DNA of 26,590 nt from Anaerolineales bacterium UBA2317 (lineage in GTDB: Bacteria > Chloroflexota > Anaerolineae > Anaerolineales > Villigracilaceae). The DNA lies in the NCBI GenBank assembly GCA_002345215.1, contig DDVH01000012.1, positions 6,726-33,315 on the forward strand, written 5' to 3'. Of the stretch, positions 14,535 to 22,011 are shown piece by piece. The number at the start of each line of letters is the position of its first letter. The first letter of the stretch is position 1. The notes below the pieces were generated by a model that did not search any database, was not told the DNA's origin, and saw only the letters and a list, made by a program, of their open reading frames with translations. Both the position numbers and the translations under genes were made by a program.

Positions 14535-14553
14535 AATTTTATCCTATACTTAT

Positions 14554-15477
14554 TTAATCAGTAAAAAATACTTTCTTGGGTTGCCATTCTTTAGAACCAT
14601 CGGCTTGGACGGTGAGTTCCATCAATGCAACCAATTCGCCTTGTGTGCTGATGCCACGAACTTTTTCGTTGACAGTATCGGCTTCTTTGGCTTTGACGCG
14701 ATGCCCGTGACGTACGCCTTCTACTTCATCAGGATTCAATTCAACCGAGGGCCAATCAGCCAGTGCTTCGGCGGCAGGGATTAAGAATTGATACCAATTG
14801 CCAGCATTGAAGGCTTCTTGTAATTTTCGTAATGGAGTGGCATCACGTAAAGTGAATTTTCCGCTTTTGGTGCGGCGCAAACCAACTAAGTAAGCACCAC
14901 AACCTAATTTTTTACCTAAGTCATTCGCAAGTGAACGGACATACGTACCTGAAGAACAATGCACATCAATCACAACTTCGGGCGGAGTCCATTCCAACAC
15001 TTCAAGATGATGAACTGTAATTTTTCTTGGTTCAAGTTCAACCTCTTCGCCTTTGCGAGCTATTTCGTAGGCTTTTCTTCCGCCTACCTTTACTGCAGAA
15101 TGGGCAGGTGGTACTTGTTCAATTTCACCCACAAATGTTTTCAAGGCTTCTTCAAATTCTGCCTCAGTCACATTCACAGGGTCTTTGGTTGGGGTAAATT
15201 TGCCTTCGGCATCAAAGGTATCTGTTGTGCCGCCCAAACGAATGATGGCTTGGTAGCGTTTATCGGAAGCAGAGACGTATTCACTTAAGCGAACTGCCGG
15301 ACCAACTAAGATGACCAACACACCAGAGGCACGGGGATCAAGCGTACCTGTATGCCCTGCACGGCGTAAGCCGGTTCCATTTCGAATCGCTTGTACAACA
15401 TCGTGTGAAGTCATGCCAACGGGTTTATCCACCACGAGTGCGCCAGAAATGGCATTCTTTATGTCTTGACTATTCAT
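14554..15477 (-). CDS. truB: tRNA pseudouridine(55) synthase
   Basis: Converts U55 in the T-loop of most tRNAs to pseudouridine. The 307 residues are normal for the family. The N-terminus has GALVVDKPVGMTSHDVV, and the catalytic Asp is D47 in GHTGTLDPRASGVL. The Tyr-containing motif is AYEIARKGEEVELE, and the SGTYVRSLANDLG segment is typical of TruB. The C-terminal part after about 235 is a PUA-like tail. The start ATG has AGGAGG upstream. The gene follows nrnA by 88 bp, where a promoter of its own can be seen, and precedes ribF as in many bacteria. Confidence 0.95.
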   Translation of the reverse strand: MNSQDIKNAISGALVVDKPVGMTSHDVVQAIRNGTGLRRAGHTGTLDPRASGVLVILVGPAVRLSEYVSASDKRYQAIIRLGGTTDTFDAEGKFTPTKDPVNVTEAEFEEALKTFVGEIEQVPPAHSAVKVGGRKAYEIARKGEEVELEPRKITVHHLEVLEWTPPEVVIDVHCSSGTYVRSLANDLGKKLGCGAYLVGLRRTKSGKFTLRDATPLRKLQEAFNAGNWYQFLIPAAEALADWPSVELNPDEVEGVRHGHRVKAKEADTVNEKVRGISTQGELVALMELTVQADGSKEWQPKKVFFTD

Positions 15478-15505
15478 AGGGTATTCCTCCTGTATTTAGA
15501 GATTA

Positions 15506-15533
15506 ATTATGACACAATTATCTGAAATTGCAA
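15506..15533 (-). promoter_or_regulatory. Possible promoter of truB
   Basis: On the minus strand TTGCAA (15533-15528) and CATAAT (15511-15506) are 16 bp apart, in the AT-rich gap between nrnA and truB and 28 bases before the truB ATG. Confidence 0.45.
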
Positions 15534-15565
15534 TATTACTCATAGTACTATTATGTTAATAAAAC

Positions 15566-16522
15566 TTACAAATTTAATAGTTCTTTAGTTTTCTTTAATA
15601 CTTCTTTTTGCACATCAACTAAACTTCCCTCAATATCTGCTCCTGCGGCGGCGGCGTGCCCACCACCATTAAAATATTTTGCAACAGATGAAACATCTAC
15701 ATTTGTATCTAATGCACGCCATGAAATTTTCACATGATGATTAGCTTGCTCTACAAAAACCATTCCCACTTTATGATTATCAATTGCTGAAATCATATTG
15801 ATTAAATCCGCGTCATCATTCCCACCATAGCCTGCTGATTTTCTATCTGCTAAAGTCAATGTTCCCCACACAATTCCATCTTTTGTTTCCAAACTAGATA
15901 AACCAGCTCCCCAATATTTTGCGGCTGGATATGTTTTTCTGACCAAAGACTGCATATAAATCTCCGGCAGATTTACACCCGCTTCCATCAACGTGGCGGC
16001 TTGTCTCAGCGCCTCAGGCGTTGTATTTGACGTGCGAAAGCCTAGCGTGTCAGTGATGATGCCCGTCAACAATGCGGCGGCAACAGGTTTCGTAATTTTG
16101 AATCCCCAAGTAGGGATGTAATTCGTGAGGATTGCGGCTGTGGCAACTTCATCGGCTTCGATTAAATTTATTTTCCCAAAATTTTCATTGGTTTTGTGGT
16201 GATCAATATTAATATCTGGTTGACCAAAATTTTCAAACACTTTCCCCGTTCGTTTAAAGTCTGCACAATCTACAGTGATAAACGTATCATGTCCACCACT
16301 GGCTTCTTTTTTGACGAATTCATATCCTTCTAAAAACCTGAAAGCGGCAGGAATGCCGTCAGTCAAAACCATTTCTACTGATTTGCCTGCTTCTTGTAAA
16401 GCAAGCCCTAAACCTAATACAGAACCGATTGCATCACCATCCGGGCGAACGTGTGAGGCAATCACGATTTTATTCGCAATTGCTAATCTATCCTTTATTT
16501 CCCCTATGATTTTATTATCCAC
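15566..16522 (-). CDS. nrnA: DHH-family oligoribonuclease/pAp phosphatase (NrnA)
   Basis: DHH/DHHA1 phosphoesterase that degrades 2-5 nt RNA fragments and removes the 3'-phosphate of pAp; Mn2+ dependent. The DHH domain (about 1-190) shows SHVRPDGDAIGS (24-35), TVDCAD and the signature IDHHKTN. The DHHA1 domain ends with the substrate-binding NGGGHAAAAGA. The 318 residues match the family. The start is GTG at 16522, with GGAG seven bases upstream. It follows rbfA, the common order in Firmicutes and Chloroflexota, but a dispersed inverted repeat (16543-16615) fills the gap between them. Confidence 0.93.
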   Translation of the reverse strand: MDNKIIGEIKDRLAIANKIVIASHVRPDGDAIGSVLGLGLALQEAGKSVEMVLTDGIPAAFRFLEGYEFVKKEASGGHDTFITVDCADFKRTGKVFENFGQPDINIDHHKTNENFGKINLIEADEVATAAILTNYIPTWGFKITKPVAAALLTGIITDTLGFRTSNTTPEALRQAATLMEAGVNLPEIYMQSLVRKTYPAAKYWGAGLSSLETKDGIVWGTLTLADRKSAGYGGNDDADLINMISAIDNHKVGMVFVEQANHHVKISWRALDTNVDVSSVAKYFNGGGHAAAAGADIEGSLVDVQKEVLKKTKELLNL

Positions 16523-16542
16523 TACTATTCTCCATAAGTTTT

Positions 16543-16615
16543 CACCACAGAGACCACTGAGTTCACGGAGAAGAACTTTAAAAATCTCTGTGCGCTCTGT
16601 GTACTCTGTGGTTAA
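16543..16615. repeat. Dispersed CACAGAG-type inverted repeat, copy B
   Basis: The left arm starts CACCACAGAGACCACTGAG; the right arm ends CTCTGTGTACTCTGTGGTTAA. The arms pair imperfectly over about 30 bases around an AAGAACTTTAAAAA centre. Each arm is itself built from short ACAGAG-like units. It lies between rbfA and nrnA, inside the operon. Confidence 0.8.
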
Positions 16616-16621
16616 TTCTTT

Positions 16622-16972
16622 TTACTTCTTCTCTCGTAACTTAGCCAACATTTTCTCAATATGATCTGCGTTTTCTGGCGTCGGGTCCCAATGAAATTTC
16701 AATTTGGGGAACGCGCGCAATTCTACTTTAGAAGATAAGATTCTGCGTAGGAATCCTGAAGCAGATTCAAGTCCGGCAAGAACGTCTGCCGAACGTTCGG
16801 CACCTTCCACCGCAGAGACGTACACATTCGCAAAAGCAAGTTCTCTATCCACTTTTACATCTGTGATAAAAATTTGCTTCAAACGTGGGTCGTTGACTTC
16901 ATGAATCAAAAGTTGAGCTAACTCTTGTTGGATGCGGTCTTCAATTCGTTTAATTCTAATTCCAGATGGCAT
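16622..16972 (-). CDS. rbfA: 30S ribosome-binding factor A
   Basis: Assembly factor that binds the 30S subunit near helix 1 of 16S rRNA during late maturation and cold adaptation. It has 116 residues with the characteristic N-terminus RIKRIEDRIQQELAQLLIHE, then VNDPRLKQIFITDVKVDREL and FLRRILSSKVELRAFPKLKF, a KH-type fold. The C-terminal basic KLREKK is usual. It follows infB by 45 bp, a gap that holds a perfect 22-bp palindrome. Confidence 0.94.
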   Translation of the reverse strand: MPSGIRIKRIEDRIQQELAQLLIHEVNDPRLKQIFITDVKVDRELAFANVYVSAVEGAERSADVLAGLESASGFLRRILSSKVELRAFPKLKFHWDPTPENADHIEKMLAKLREKK

Positions 16973-16989
16973 AATTCAATTTACAATTA

Positions 16990-17011
16990 ATAATTGACAA
17001 TTGTCAATTAT
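16990..17011. repeat. Perfect 22-bp palindrome between infB and rbfA
   Basis: ATAATTGACAA is followed directly by its exact reverse complement TTGTCAATTAT. Flanking CAATT/AATTG words repeat the theme. It could be an operator-like site, an RNA hairpin without loop, or a simple repeat remnant. Confidence 0.8.
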
Positions 17012-17017
17012 CCACTA

Positions 17018-18793
17018 TCAATTGCTCTCCACTGTGTAGCACTGTAACACATCACCAGGTTGAATGTCATTAAAGTTTTTGAAACCAACACCACATTCAA
17101 AGCCCTGACGAATTTCTTTCACATCTTCTTTTTCATGGCGCAGTGATGATAAATCACCTTCAAAGACAATGTCAGCACCACGATATACGCGCACTTTGGC
17201 ACCGCGTTTCAACTCTCCTTCGATGACTTTACAACCAGCAACCTTACCAAACTTTGATGCAGAAAAAACTTGCAACACTTGCGCACGCCCAAGAATTGTT
17301 TCAACCAAATCAGGCGCGAGCATACCTTTCAACGCTTTTTCAATATCTTCCGTCATGCGATAGATAATTTCATACAAACGAATATCTACGCCTTCTTTTT
17401 CAGCCATACGGCGCGCATCAATGTCGGCTTGCACATTGAAACCGATAATAATCGCCTTCGAAGCAGAAGCTAACATGACATCATTGTTACCAATGTTGCC
17501 CGTTTCAGCATGTAATACCTTCAAACCAATTTCACCTTGACCTAACTTATTCAACTCCGTGATGATTGGGTCAAGCGAGCCTTGCACATCGGCTTTGACG
17601 ATGAGATTCAAATCTTTCGTTTCACCTGCTTGCACATTCGCAAACAAATCTTCGAGCGATACTTTTTTCTTAGATTGAGCCGCGACCTTTGCCGCTTCAA
17701 TCCTCTCGGCGACAATTGCTCTTGCTTCTTTATCAGATGCCACGACTTGAAACAAATCTCCAGCGGCTGGAACATCACTCATCCCCATCACAGATACAGG
17801 GGTTGAAGGACCTGCTTTTTTCACAGGTTTGCCTTTGTAATCATTGATAGCACGTAACTTGCCATAAGCAGTCCCAGCCACCACAACATCACCGGCTTCA
17901 AGCGTCCCATTTTGAACGAGCAAGGTCGCAATCACGCCTTTCGATTTATCCAACTCCGCTTCAATAATCGTACCAACCACTTTTCCGCTTGGATTGGCTT
18001 TAATCTCATTGCTATCAGCAACCAGCAAAATGCCTTCAAGCAAATCATCAATACCTTTCTTTTGCTTGGCAGAAACAGGTACAACCATCGTATTCCCACC
18101 CCAATCATCTGGCACAAGCTCTAATTCTGCTAATTGTTGTTTCACTCTATCGGGGTTGGCGTTGGCTTTATCAATTTTATTTAATGCCACCATAATTGGC
18201 ACACGTGCCGCTTTGGCATGTGCAATCGCTTCTCTGGTTTGAGGCATCACACCATCATCCGCCGCGACGACTAGAATCACAATATCAGCACCTTGCGCGC
18301 CACGCGCTCGCATTTGAGTAAATGCCGCGTGACCGGGTGTATCTAAGAACGTAATCAAACGCCCTTTCATTTCCACTTGATATGCCCCAATGTGTTGTGT
18401 GATTCCGCCTGCCTCACCAGCCGCCACTTCGGTAGAACGAATCGCATCCAACAAACTTGTTTTCCCATGGTCAACATGACCGAGAATCGTCACCACGGGG
18501 GGGCGTTGCTTCAATTGAGTTTTATCTTCATCCGCAATTAACTGTCGCCATAATGGCACTTCACCCACTTCTTCTTTTACTTCTTCTTCCACAACTTCTG
18601 CAACTGCTTCGTAACCATATTCAGCAACCACAATCGCGGCGGTATCAAAATCCACCGTCTGATTAATGGTTGCCATGACACCATTGGTCATTAATTTTTT
18701 AATTAAATCAATTGGGCTTTTTTCAATCATTTGTGCCAAGTCGCGAACGACAATGCTGGCAGGTAATTCAAGTTTATTTCCATTGCTACTCAT
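17018..18793 (-). CDS. infB: Translation initiation factor IF-2 (compact form)
   Basis: GTPase that delivers fMet-tRNA to the 30S subunit and promotes subunit joining. The G1 motif GHVDHGKT is at 105-112, G3 DTPGH at 151-155 and G4 NKID near 205. Domains II, III and the C-terminal fMet-tRNA-binding domain follow to residue 591. The N-terminal region is only about 95 residues, with one IF2-N-like subdomain (LELPASIVVRDLAQMIEKSP) and a short Glu-rich stretch. E. coli IF-2 has several hundred residues before the G domain. The ATG is supported by GGAAGGAG. It follows ylxR by 69 bp and precedes rbfA. Confidence 0.95.
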   Translation of the reverse strand: MSSNGNKLELPASIVVRDLAQMIEKSPIDLIKKLMTNGVMATINQTVDFDTAAIVVAEYGYEAVAEVVEEEVKEEVGEVPLWRQLIADEDKTQLKQRPPVVTILGHVDHGKTSLLDAIRSTEVAAGEAGGITQHIGAYQVEMKGRLITFLDTPGHAAFTQMRARGAQGADIVILVVAADDGVMPQTREAIAHAKAARVPIMVALNKIDKANANPDRVKQQLAELELVPDDWGGNTMVVPVSAKQKKGIDDLLEGILLVADSNEIKANPSGKVVGTIIEAELDKSKGVIATLLVQNGTLEAGDVVVAGTAYGKLRAINDYKGKPVKKAGPSTPVSVMGMSDVPAAGDLFQVVASDKEARAIVAERIEAAKVAAQSKKKVSLEDLFANVQAGETKDLNLIVKADVQGSLDPIITELNKLGQGEIGLKVLHAETGNIGNNDVMLASASKAIIIGFNVQADIDARRMAEKEGVDIRLYEIIYRMTEDIEKALKGMLAPDLVETILGRAQVLQVFSASKFGKVAGCKVIEGELKRGAKVRVYRGADIVFEGDLSSLRHEKEDVKEIRQGFECGVGFKNFNDIQPGDVLQCYTVESN

Positions 18794-18862
18794 AAGCCGA
18801 CTCCTTCCAAAATATTCAATAACTCTAAATTTCGGTCAGCCATGAGTATAAAATTTACATGG

Positions 18863-19165
18863 CTAACCGCTCGGCTCTGCTTCTTTGGGCAGAGAATTCA
18901 TAAAAGTTTCCAAACGTACACGGTCATCATCATTTAATTCCGTTTTTAATGCGTTCGCAATTGCACCTTTTATTCCACGTGACCAGCACGAATGTTTATC
19001 GTGCAAATACGCGCCGCGCCCGGCAACCTTACCTGTTGGGTCTACAAAGACACCATCTGCCTGACGAACAATACGAATCATTTGCCTTTTGGGCAAAGTC
19101 TCGCGGCAACCAACACAAGTACGTTGCGGAATATGTTTCACACGTCCTACAGGTTTTGTTTTCAC
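18863..19165 (-). CDS. ylxR: YlxR family RNA-binding protein (RNase P modulator RnpM)
   Basis: A 100-residue basic protein of the YlxR (DUF448) family, found between nusA and infB in many bacteria; the B. subtilis member binds and modulates RNase P RNA. The signature RTCVGCRETLPKRQM (16-30) and the GRGAYLH segment are present. The start is GTG at 19165, 19 bases after the nusA stop; the ribosome binding site is weak, so translation may depend on coupling with nusA. A 7-bp hairpin (AGCCATG 18838-18844 / CATGGCT 18858-18864) overlaps its stop codon. Confidence 0.93.
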   Translation of the reverse strand: MKTKPVGRVKHIPQRTCVGCRETLPKRQMIRIVRQADGVFVDPTGKVAGRGAYLHDKHSCWSRGIKGAIANALKTELNDDDRVRLETFMNSLPKEAEPSG

Positions 19166-19184
19166 GTCCGTTTTCTAAAACGTA

Positions 19185-21041
19185 CTACCAATCCTCGCCA
19201 CCGTCATCATCACCGCGTTTATGTTTCTTGCGGCTGACAACTTCTCCGAGGTTTTCATCAAACTCCAATGCAACGCCTTTTTTCTTGCCTTTCTTGCCTT
19301 TCTTCTTATCTGCCTCTTCGTCAGTTTCTCCAGCAGATTGGAACATCTCTGGCTTCATTTGGAATAATTCATCCAACGAAACACCATCTTTGGCGTGTTC
19401 AGTATCTTCTTCCTCTTCTTCGGCGACTTTCTTCGCTTCTTTCTTACGTTCAACCTGTTTCTCAGGAAGCGGCACTTCTTCTACCTTTACAGTTGTTTCT
19501 TCAACTACTTCTGCAACAGGTTCTTCCACCTTCACAGGCTCAGGGAAGGACAAGCCAGCCAAAGTCTCTTCAATGTTTTGGATTGCTTTCGCACCAATAC
19601 CAGCCAAACCGAGAATCTTGTTCGGATTCGCTTTCAAATCAAACATTACCTGACCAACATTCTCATATCCTGCTTCGGTGAGAATATTGATGATGTGTTC
19701 TTTAATACCAGATTCAGTGACAGGCATTTCATAAGCCGCCGCAGGAATATCTGCTTTGATAGCCGCAGTCTGCTCATCGGCTTCACGCACAGCATCTTCT
19801 TTCACTTGCACCAAGCGACGTTCAACTCTATCCACAAATTGACCAAGCAAAGTATATTCTTCCGGCATAATGGCGCGTTCTTCGGCTTTCTTCGCCAAAA
19901 TTTCTTCCACTTGCGGAATCATCTCTACTGCTTGCGGAAGCATCGCTTGAAGTTCAGAATCAGATTTCAACTTCGTCAATGAATCGCCAGAGGCTTCGCT
20001 CAAAGATTTAATATCAATGCGCCAACCAGTCAACTTAGCGGCGAGGCGGGCATTTTGTCCATCACGCCCAATGGCTAAACTTAATTGGTCTTCACCTACA
20101 ACGACAGTTGCCGTGCGAGCATCATCACCATCTGCTAAATACACACCACTAACACGTGCCGGTGAAATAGCTTTTGAAATATAAACAACAGGGTCAGCAT
20201 CCCATTGAATCACATCAATTTTTTCATCATGTAATTCTTTGACGATTGCCTGAATACGCACACCCTTCATACCCACACATGCGCCGACGGGGTCAATGCC
20301 GGGTTGTGTAGCAGAGACTGCCACTTTAGCACGCGCACCGGGTTCACGCGAAATCGCACGAATTTCAACAATGCCATGATAAATTTCTGGCACTTCATTT
20401 TCCATTAAACGGCGTAAAAAGTTACGATGCGCACGTGACAAAATAATTTGCGGACCACGTGTGCCGTCTTTTACTTCCATCACAACCGCACGAACACGGT
20501 CATGTAACTTCAAACGTTCGCCGGGGATTCTTTGATTATTCGGCATCAAACCTTCGGCTTTCATATCTAAACCTATGGTGATACCTTGCGCATTCACAGC
20601 TTGCACCAAGCCAGACACAATTTCACCTTCTTGGCGTTGGAAATATTCCATTTGATTGGAACGTTCTGCTTCACGAATACGTTGCTGAATGACTTGACGT
20701 GCTGTTTGAGCCGCCACACGACCAAAGTCTTTCGGTGTGCTTTCAACCACAAGCATATCGCCGGGTTGCACATCTTCTTTTACTTTGCGGGCTTCTTCTA
20801 AAATAACTTCAGTGCGCTCATCTACAACACTATCTTCCACAACTTCTTTTTCAGCATACACAGTCACCATGCCGGTCTCTGCGTCTAACTTGGCTTCCAC
20901 GTGTTGTGCAGTGGACGCCCCCACAGCGCGCCGATACGCCGAAACCATCGCCGACTCAATTGCCGTGACGACTATATCTTTTGATAATTGTTTTTCTTCT
21001 ATGACTTCATTGAAAGCCAGTGCAAAATCATTTTTTGCCAT
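19185..21041 (-). CDS. nusA: Transcription termination/antitermination protein NusA with long charged tail
   Basis: RNA polymerase-associated factor controlling pausing, termination and antitermination. The order is the N-terminal RNAP-binding domain (1-~125), the S1 domain (about 130-200), and KH1/KH2 (about 200-345, with GACVGMKGVRIQAIVKELH and LAIGRDGQNARLAAKLTGW). A helical segment and a helix-hairpin-helix module (VMFDLKANPNKILGLAGIGA) follow. The C-terminal ~115 residues are low-complexity acidic and lysine-rich sequence (EEEEEDTEHAKDG, KKKGKKGKKKG, RGDDDGGEDW), beyond the usual domains. The family length is often 350-500; this one is 618. The ATG has GGAG upstream. rimP, the usual first gene of this operon, is absent. 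Confidence 0.95.
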   Translation of the reverse strand: MAKNDFALAFNEVIEEKQLSKDIVVTAIESAMVSAYRRAVGASTAQHVEAKLDAETGMVTVYAEKEVVEDSVVDERTEVILEEARKVKEDVQPGDMLVVESTPKDFGRVAAQTARQVIQQRIREAERSNQMEYFQRQEGEIVSGLVQAVNAQGITIGLDMKAEGLMPNNQRIPGERLKLHDRVRAVVMEVKDGTRGPQIILSRAHRNFLRRLMENEVPEIYHGIVEIRAISREPGARAKVAVSATQPGIDPVGACVGMKGVRIQAIVKELHDEKIDVIQWDADPVVYISKAISPARVSGVYLADGDDARTATVVVGEDQLSLAIGRDGQNARLAAKLTGWRIDIKSLSEASGDSLTKLKSDSELQAMLPQAVEMIPQVEEILAKKAEERAIMPEEYTLLGQFVDRVERRLVQVKEDAVREADEQTAAIKADIPAAAYEMPVTESGIKEHIINILTEAGYENVGQVMFDLKANPNKILGLAGIGAKAIQNIEETLAGLSFPEPVKVEEPVAEVVEETTVKVEEVPLPEKQVERKKEAKKVAEEEEEDTEHAKDGVSLDELFQMKPEMFQSAGETDEEADKKKGKKGKKKGVALEFDENLGEVVSRKKHKRGDDDGGEDW

Positions 21042-21070
21042 ACGTGCTTACTCCATGCTCCTATTAAGCG

Positions 21071-21092
21071 AAAAAGTGGGGGATACCCACTT
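21071..21092 (-). promoter_or_regulatory. Attenuator-like hairpin in the nusA leader
   Basis: On the minus strand AAGTGGG and CCCACTT pair around a 5-base loop and are followed by TTT (five T in all with the stem end). It lies 30 bases before the nusA ATG and downstream of the predicted promoter, so it could act as a weak terminator that responds to NusA level. Confidence 0.5.
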
Positions 21093-21131
21093 CTGGTTGC
21101 TTCCGTTATTGGGTTGTCCCGAACGAGCAAG

Positions 21132-21160
21132 ATTTTAGCATAAAGGCATTTTCATGGCAA
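21132..21160 (-). promoter_or_regulatory. Promoter of the nusA operon
   Basis: On the minus strand TTGCCA (21160-21155) and TAAAAT (21137-21132) are 17 bp apart, with a TG two bases before the -10 box. The predicted leader is about 85 nt and contains the hairpin at 21071-21092. Confidence 0.65.
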
Positions 21161-21172
21161 GACCTAAAACAT

Positions 21173-21246
21173 TGCCACAGAGAACACAGAGTTCACTGAG
21201 ATTTTTAAGAGGTTTTCTCAGAGGTCTCTGTGAACTCTGTGGCTAA
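21173..21246. repeat. Dispersed CACAGAG-type inverted repeat, copy C
   Basis: The left arm GCCACAGAGAACACAGAG pairs with the right arm CTCTGTGAACTCTGTGGC around an A/T-rich centre with a TTAAGAGG core. It is the longest and best preserved of three copies. It lies between the divergent nusA operon and methyltransferase gene, just upstream of both promoters. Confidence 0.85.
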
Positions 21247-21257
21247 ATCTTTTCGCT

Positions 21258-21263
21258 TATAAT
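21258..21263 (+). promoter_or_regulatory. -10 box eight bases before the methyltransferase ATG
   Basis: A perfect TATAAT at 21258-21263 is followed by only 8 bases before the ATG at 21272, with no Shine-Dalgarno between them. A good -35 box is not seen, because that position falls in repeat copy C. If used, the mRNA would be leaderless. Confidence 0.5.
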
Positions 21264-21271
21264 TTTGCCCC

Positions 21272-22006
21272 ATGACTCAAAATGAAATGCCCAAAGCCGC
21301 ATTACGTGGCGAACCTTCGTATGTGTGGCGTGCTGGTCAGCAACGCCGCTTCGAGATGATTCTCAAATTTGCAGGCGAACGCATTCAAAAAAATATTTTG
21401 GAAAACGGATGTGGTGTTGGTATGTACGTCAAAAAAATGGCTGAGGCTGGAGGGAATGTCACAGGTTTGGAATACGATTTTGACCGTGCGAAAGAGGCGC
21501 GAAACATCTCAGATAAAATTATCAACGCCGCTGGAGAATTTCTTCCGCTTCCTTCTTCGACGTTCGACCTGATTCTCAGCCACGAAGTGATCGAACACGT
21601 CAGCAGTGACCGCTCCGCGATTGCCGAAATGATTCGCGTGTTGAAAGTGGGTGGGCGGGCTGTGATTTTTTGCCCCAATCGTTGGTATCCGGTAGAAACG
21701 CATGGCATTTTTTGGAAAGGGGAATATTATTTTGGAAATAAATTGTTTGTGAATTATCTTCCGCGTTTTTTACGCGATAAACTCGCCCCACATGTAAATG
21801 TTTACACCAAAAAAGATTTAGCGAAATTATTTGAAGGCTTACCTGTTAAATTTATTGAAAAAACAATTATCTTTGGTGCATACGATAACATTATTGCAAG
21901 ATTTGGAATGTTAGGAAAATTTTTACGCGCAATTTTACAATTCCTTGAAAAAACGCCCTTGAAAATATTGGGCATTTCACATTTTTGGGTTGTGGAAAAA
22001 GTATAG
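21272..22006 (+). CDS. Class I SAM-dependent methyltransferase
   Basis: A 244-residue protein of the Methyltransf_11 type. The SAM-binding glycine motif is LENGCGVGMYVKKMAEAGG (43-61, E-x-G-C-G-x-G). GLEYD marks the acidic end of beta 2, and FDLILSHEVIEHV (motif post-I) and MIRVLKVGGRAVIFCPN follow. The C-terminal region after about 150 (FWKGEYYFGNKLFVNYLPRF) is like that of methyltransferases acting on lipids, quinones or sugars, but the substrate is unknown. A TATAAT lies 8 bases before the ATG and no ribosome binding site is evident. The gene is divergent from the nusA operon, and a small unknown gene starts 5 bases after its stop. Confidence 0.85.
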   Translation: MTQNEMPKAALRGEPSYVWRAGQQRRFEMILKFAGERIQKNILENGCGVGMYVKKMAEAGGNVTGLEYDFDRAKEARNISDKIINAAGEFLPLPSSTFDLILSHEVIEHVSSDRSAIAEMIRVLKVGGRAVIFCPNRWYPVETHGIFWKGEYYFGNKLFVNYLPRFLRDKLAPHVNVYTKKDLAKLFEGLPVKFIEKTIIFGAYDNIIARFGMLGKFLRAILQFLEKTPLKILGISHFWVVEKV

Positions 22007-22011
22007 TATTT

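Noticed and set aside
14506..14553. FMN riboswitch before ribF
   Set aside because: The gap is only 48 bp and contains a single simple hairpin; the multi-stem RFN fold cannot fit.
18838..18864. Hairpin between ylxR and infB as a terminator
   Set aside because: The 7-bp stem has a 13-base AT-rich loop and no T-run; infB would normally be cotranscribed.
18949..19982. Long plus-strand open frames opposite nusA and ylxR
   Set aside because: They are antisense shadows of well-recognised genes, with low-complexity Ser/Phe-rich translations and no ribosome binding sites.
5809..21246. The three CACAGAG repeats as CRISPR-like or tandem array
   Set aside because: The copies are 5-11 kb apart, vary in length and have no regular spacers; no cas gene is present.
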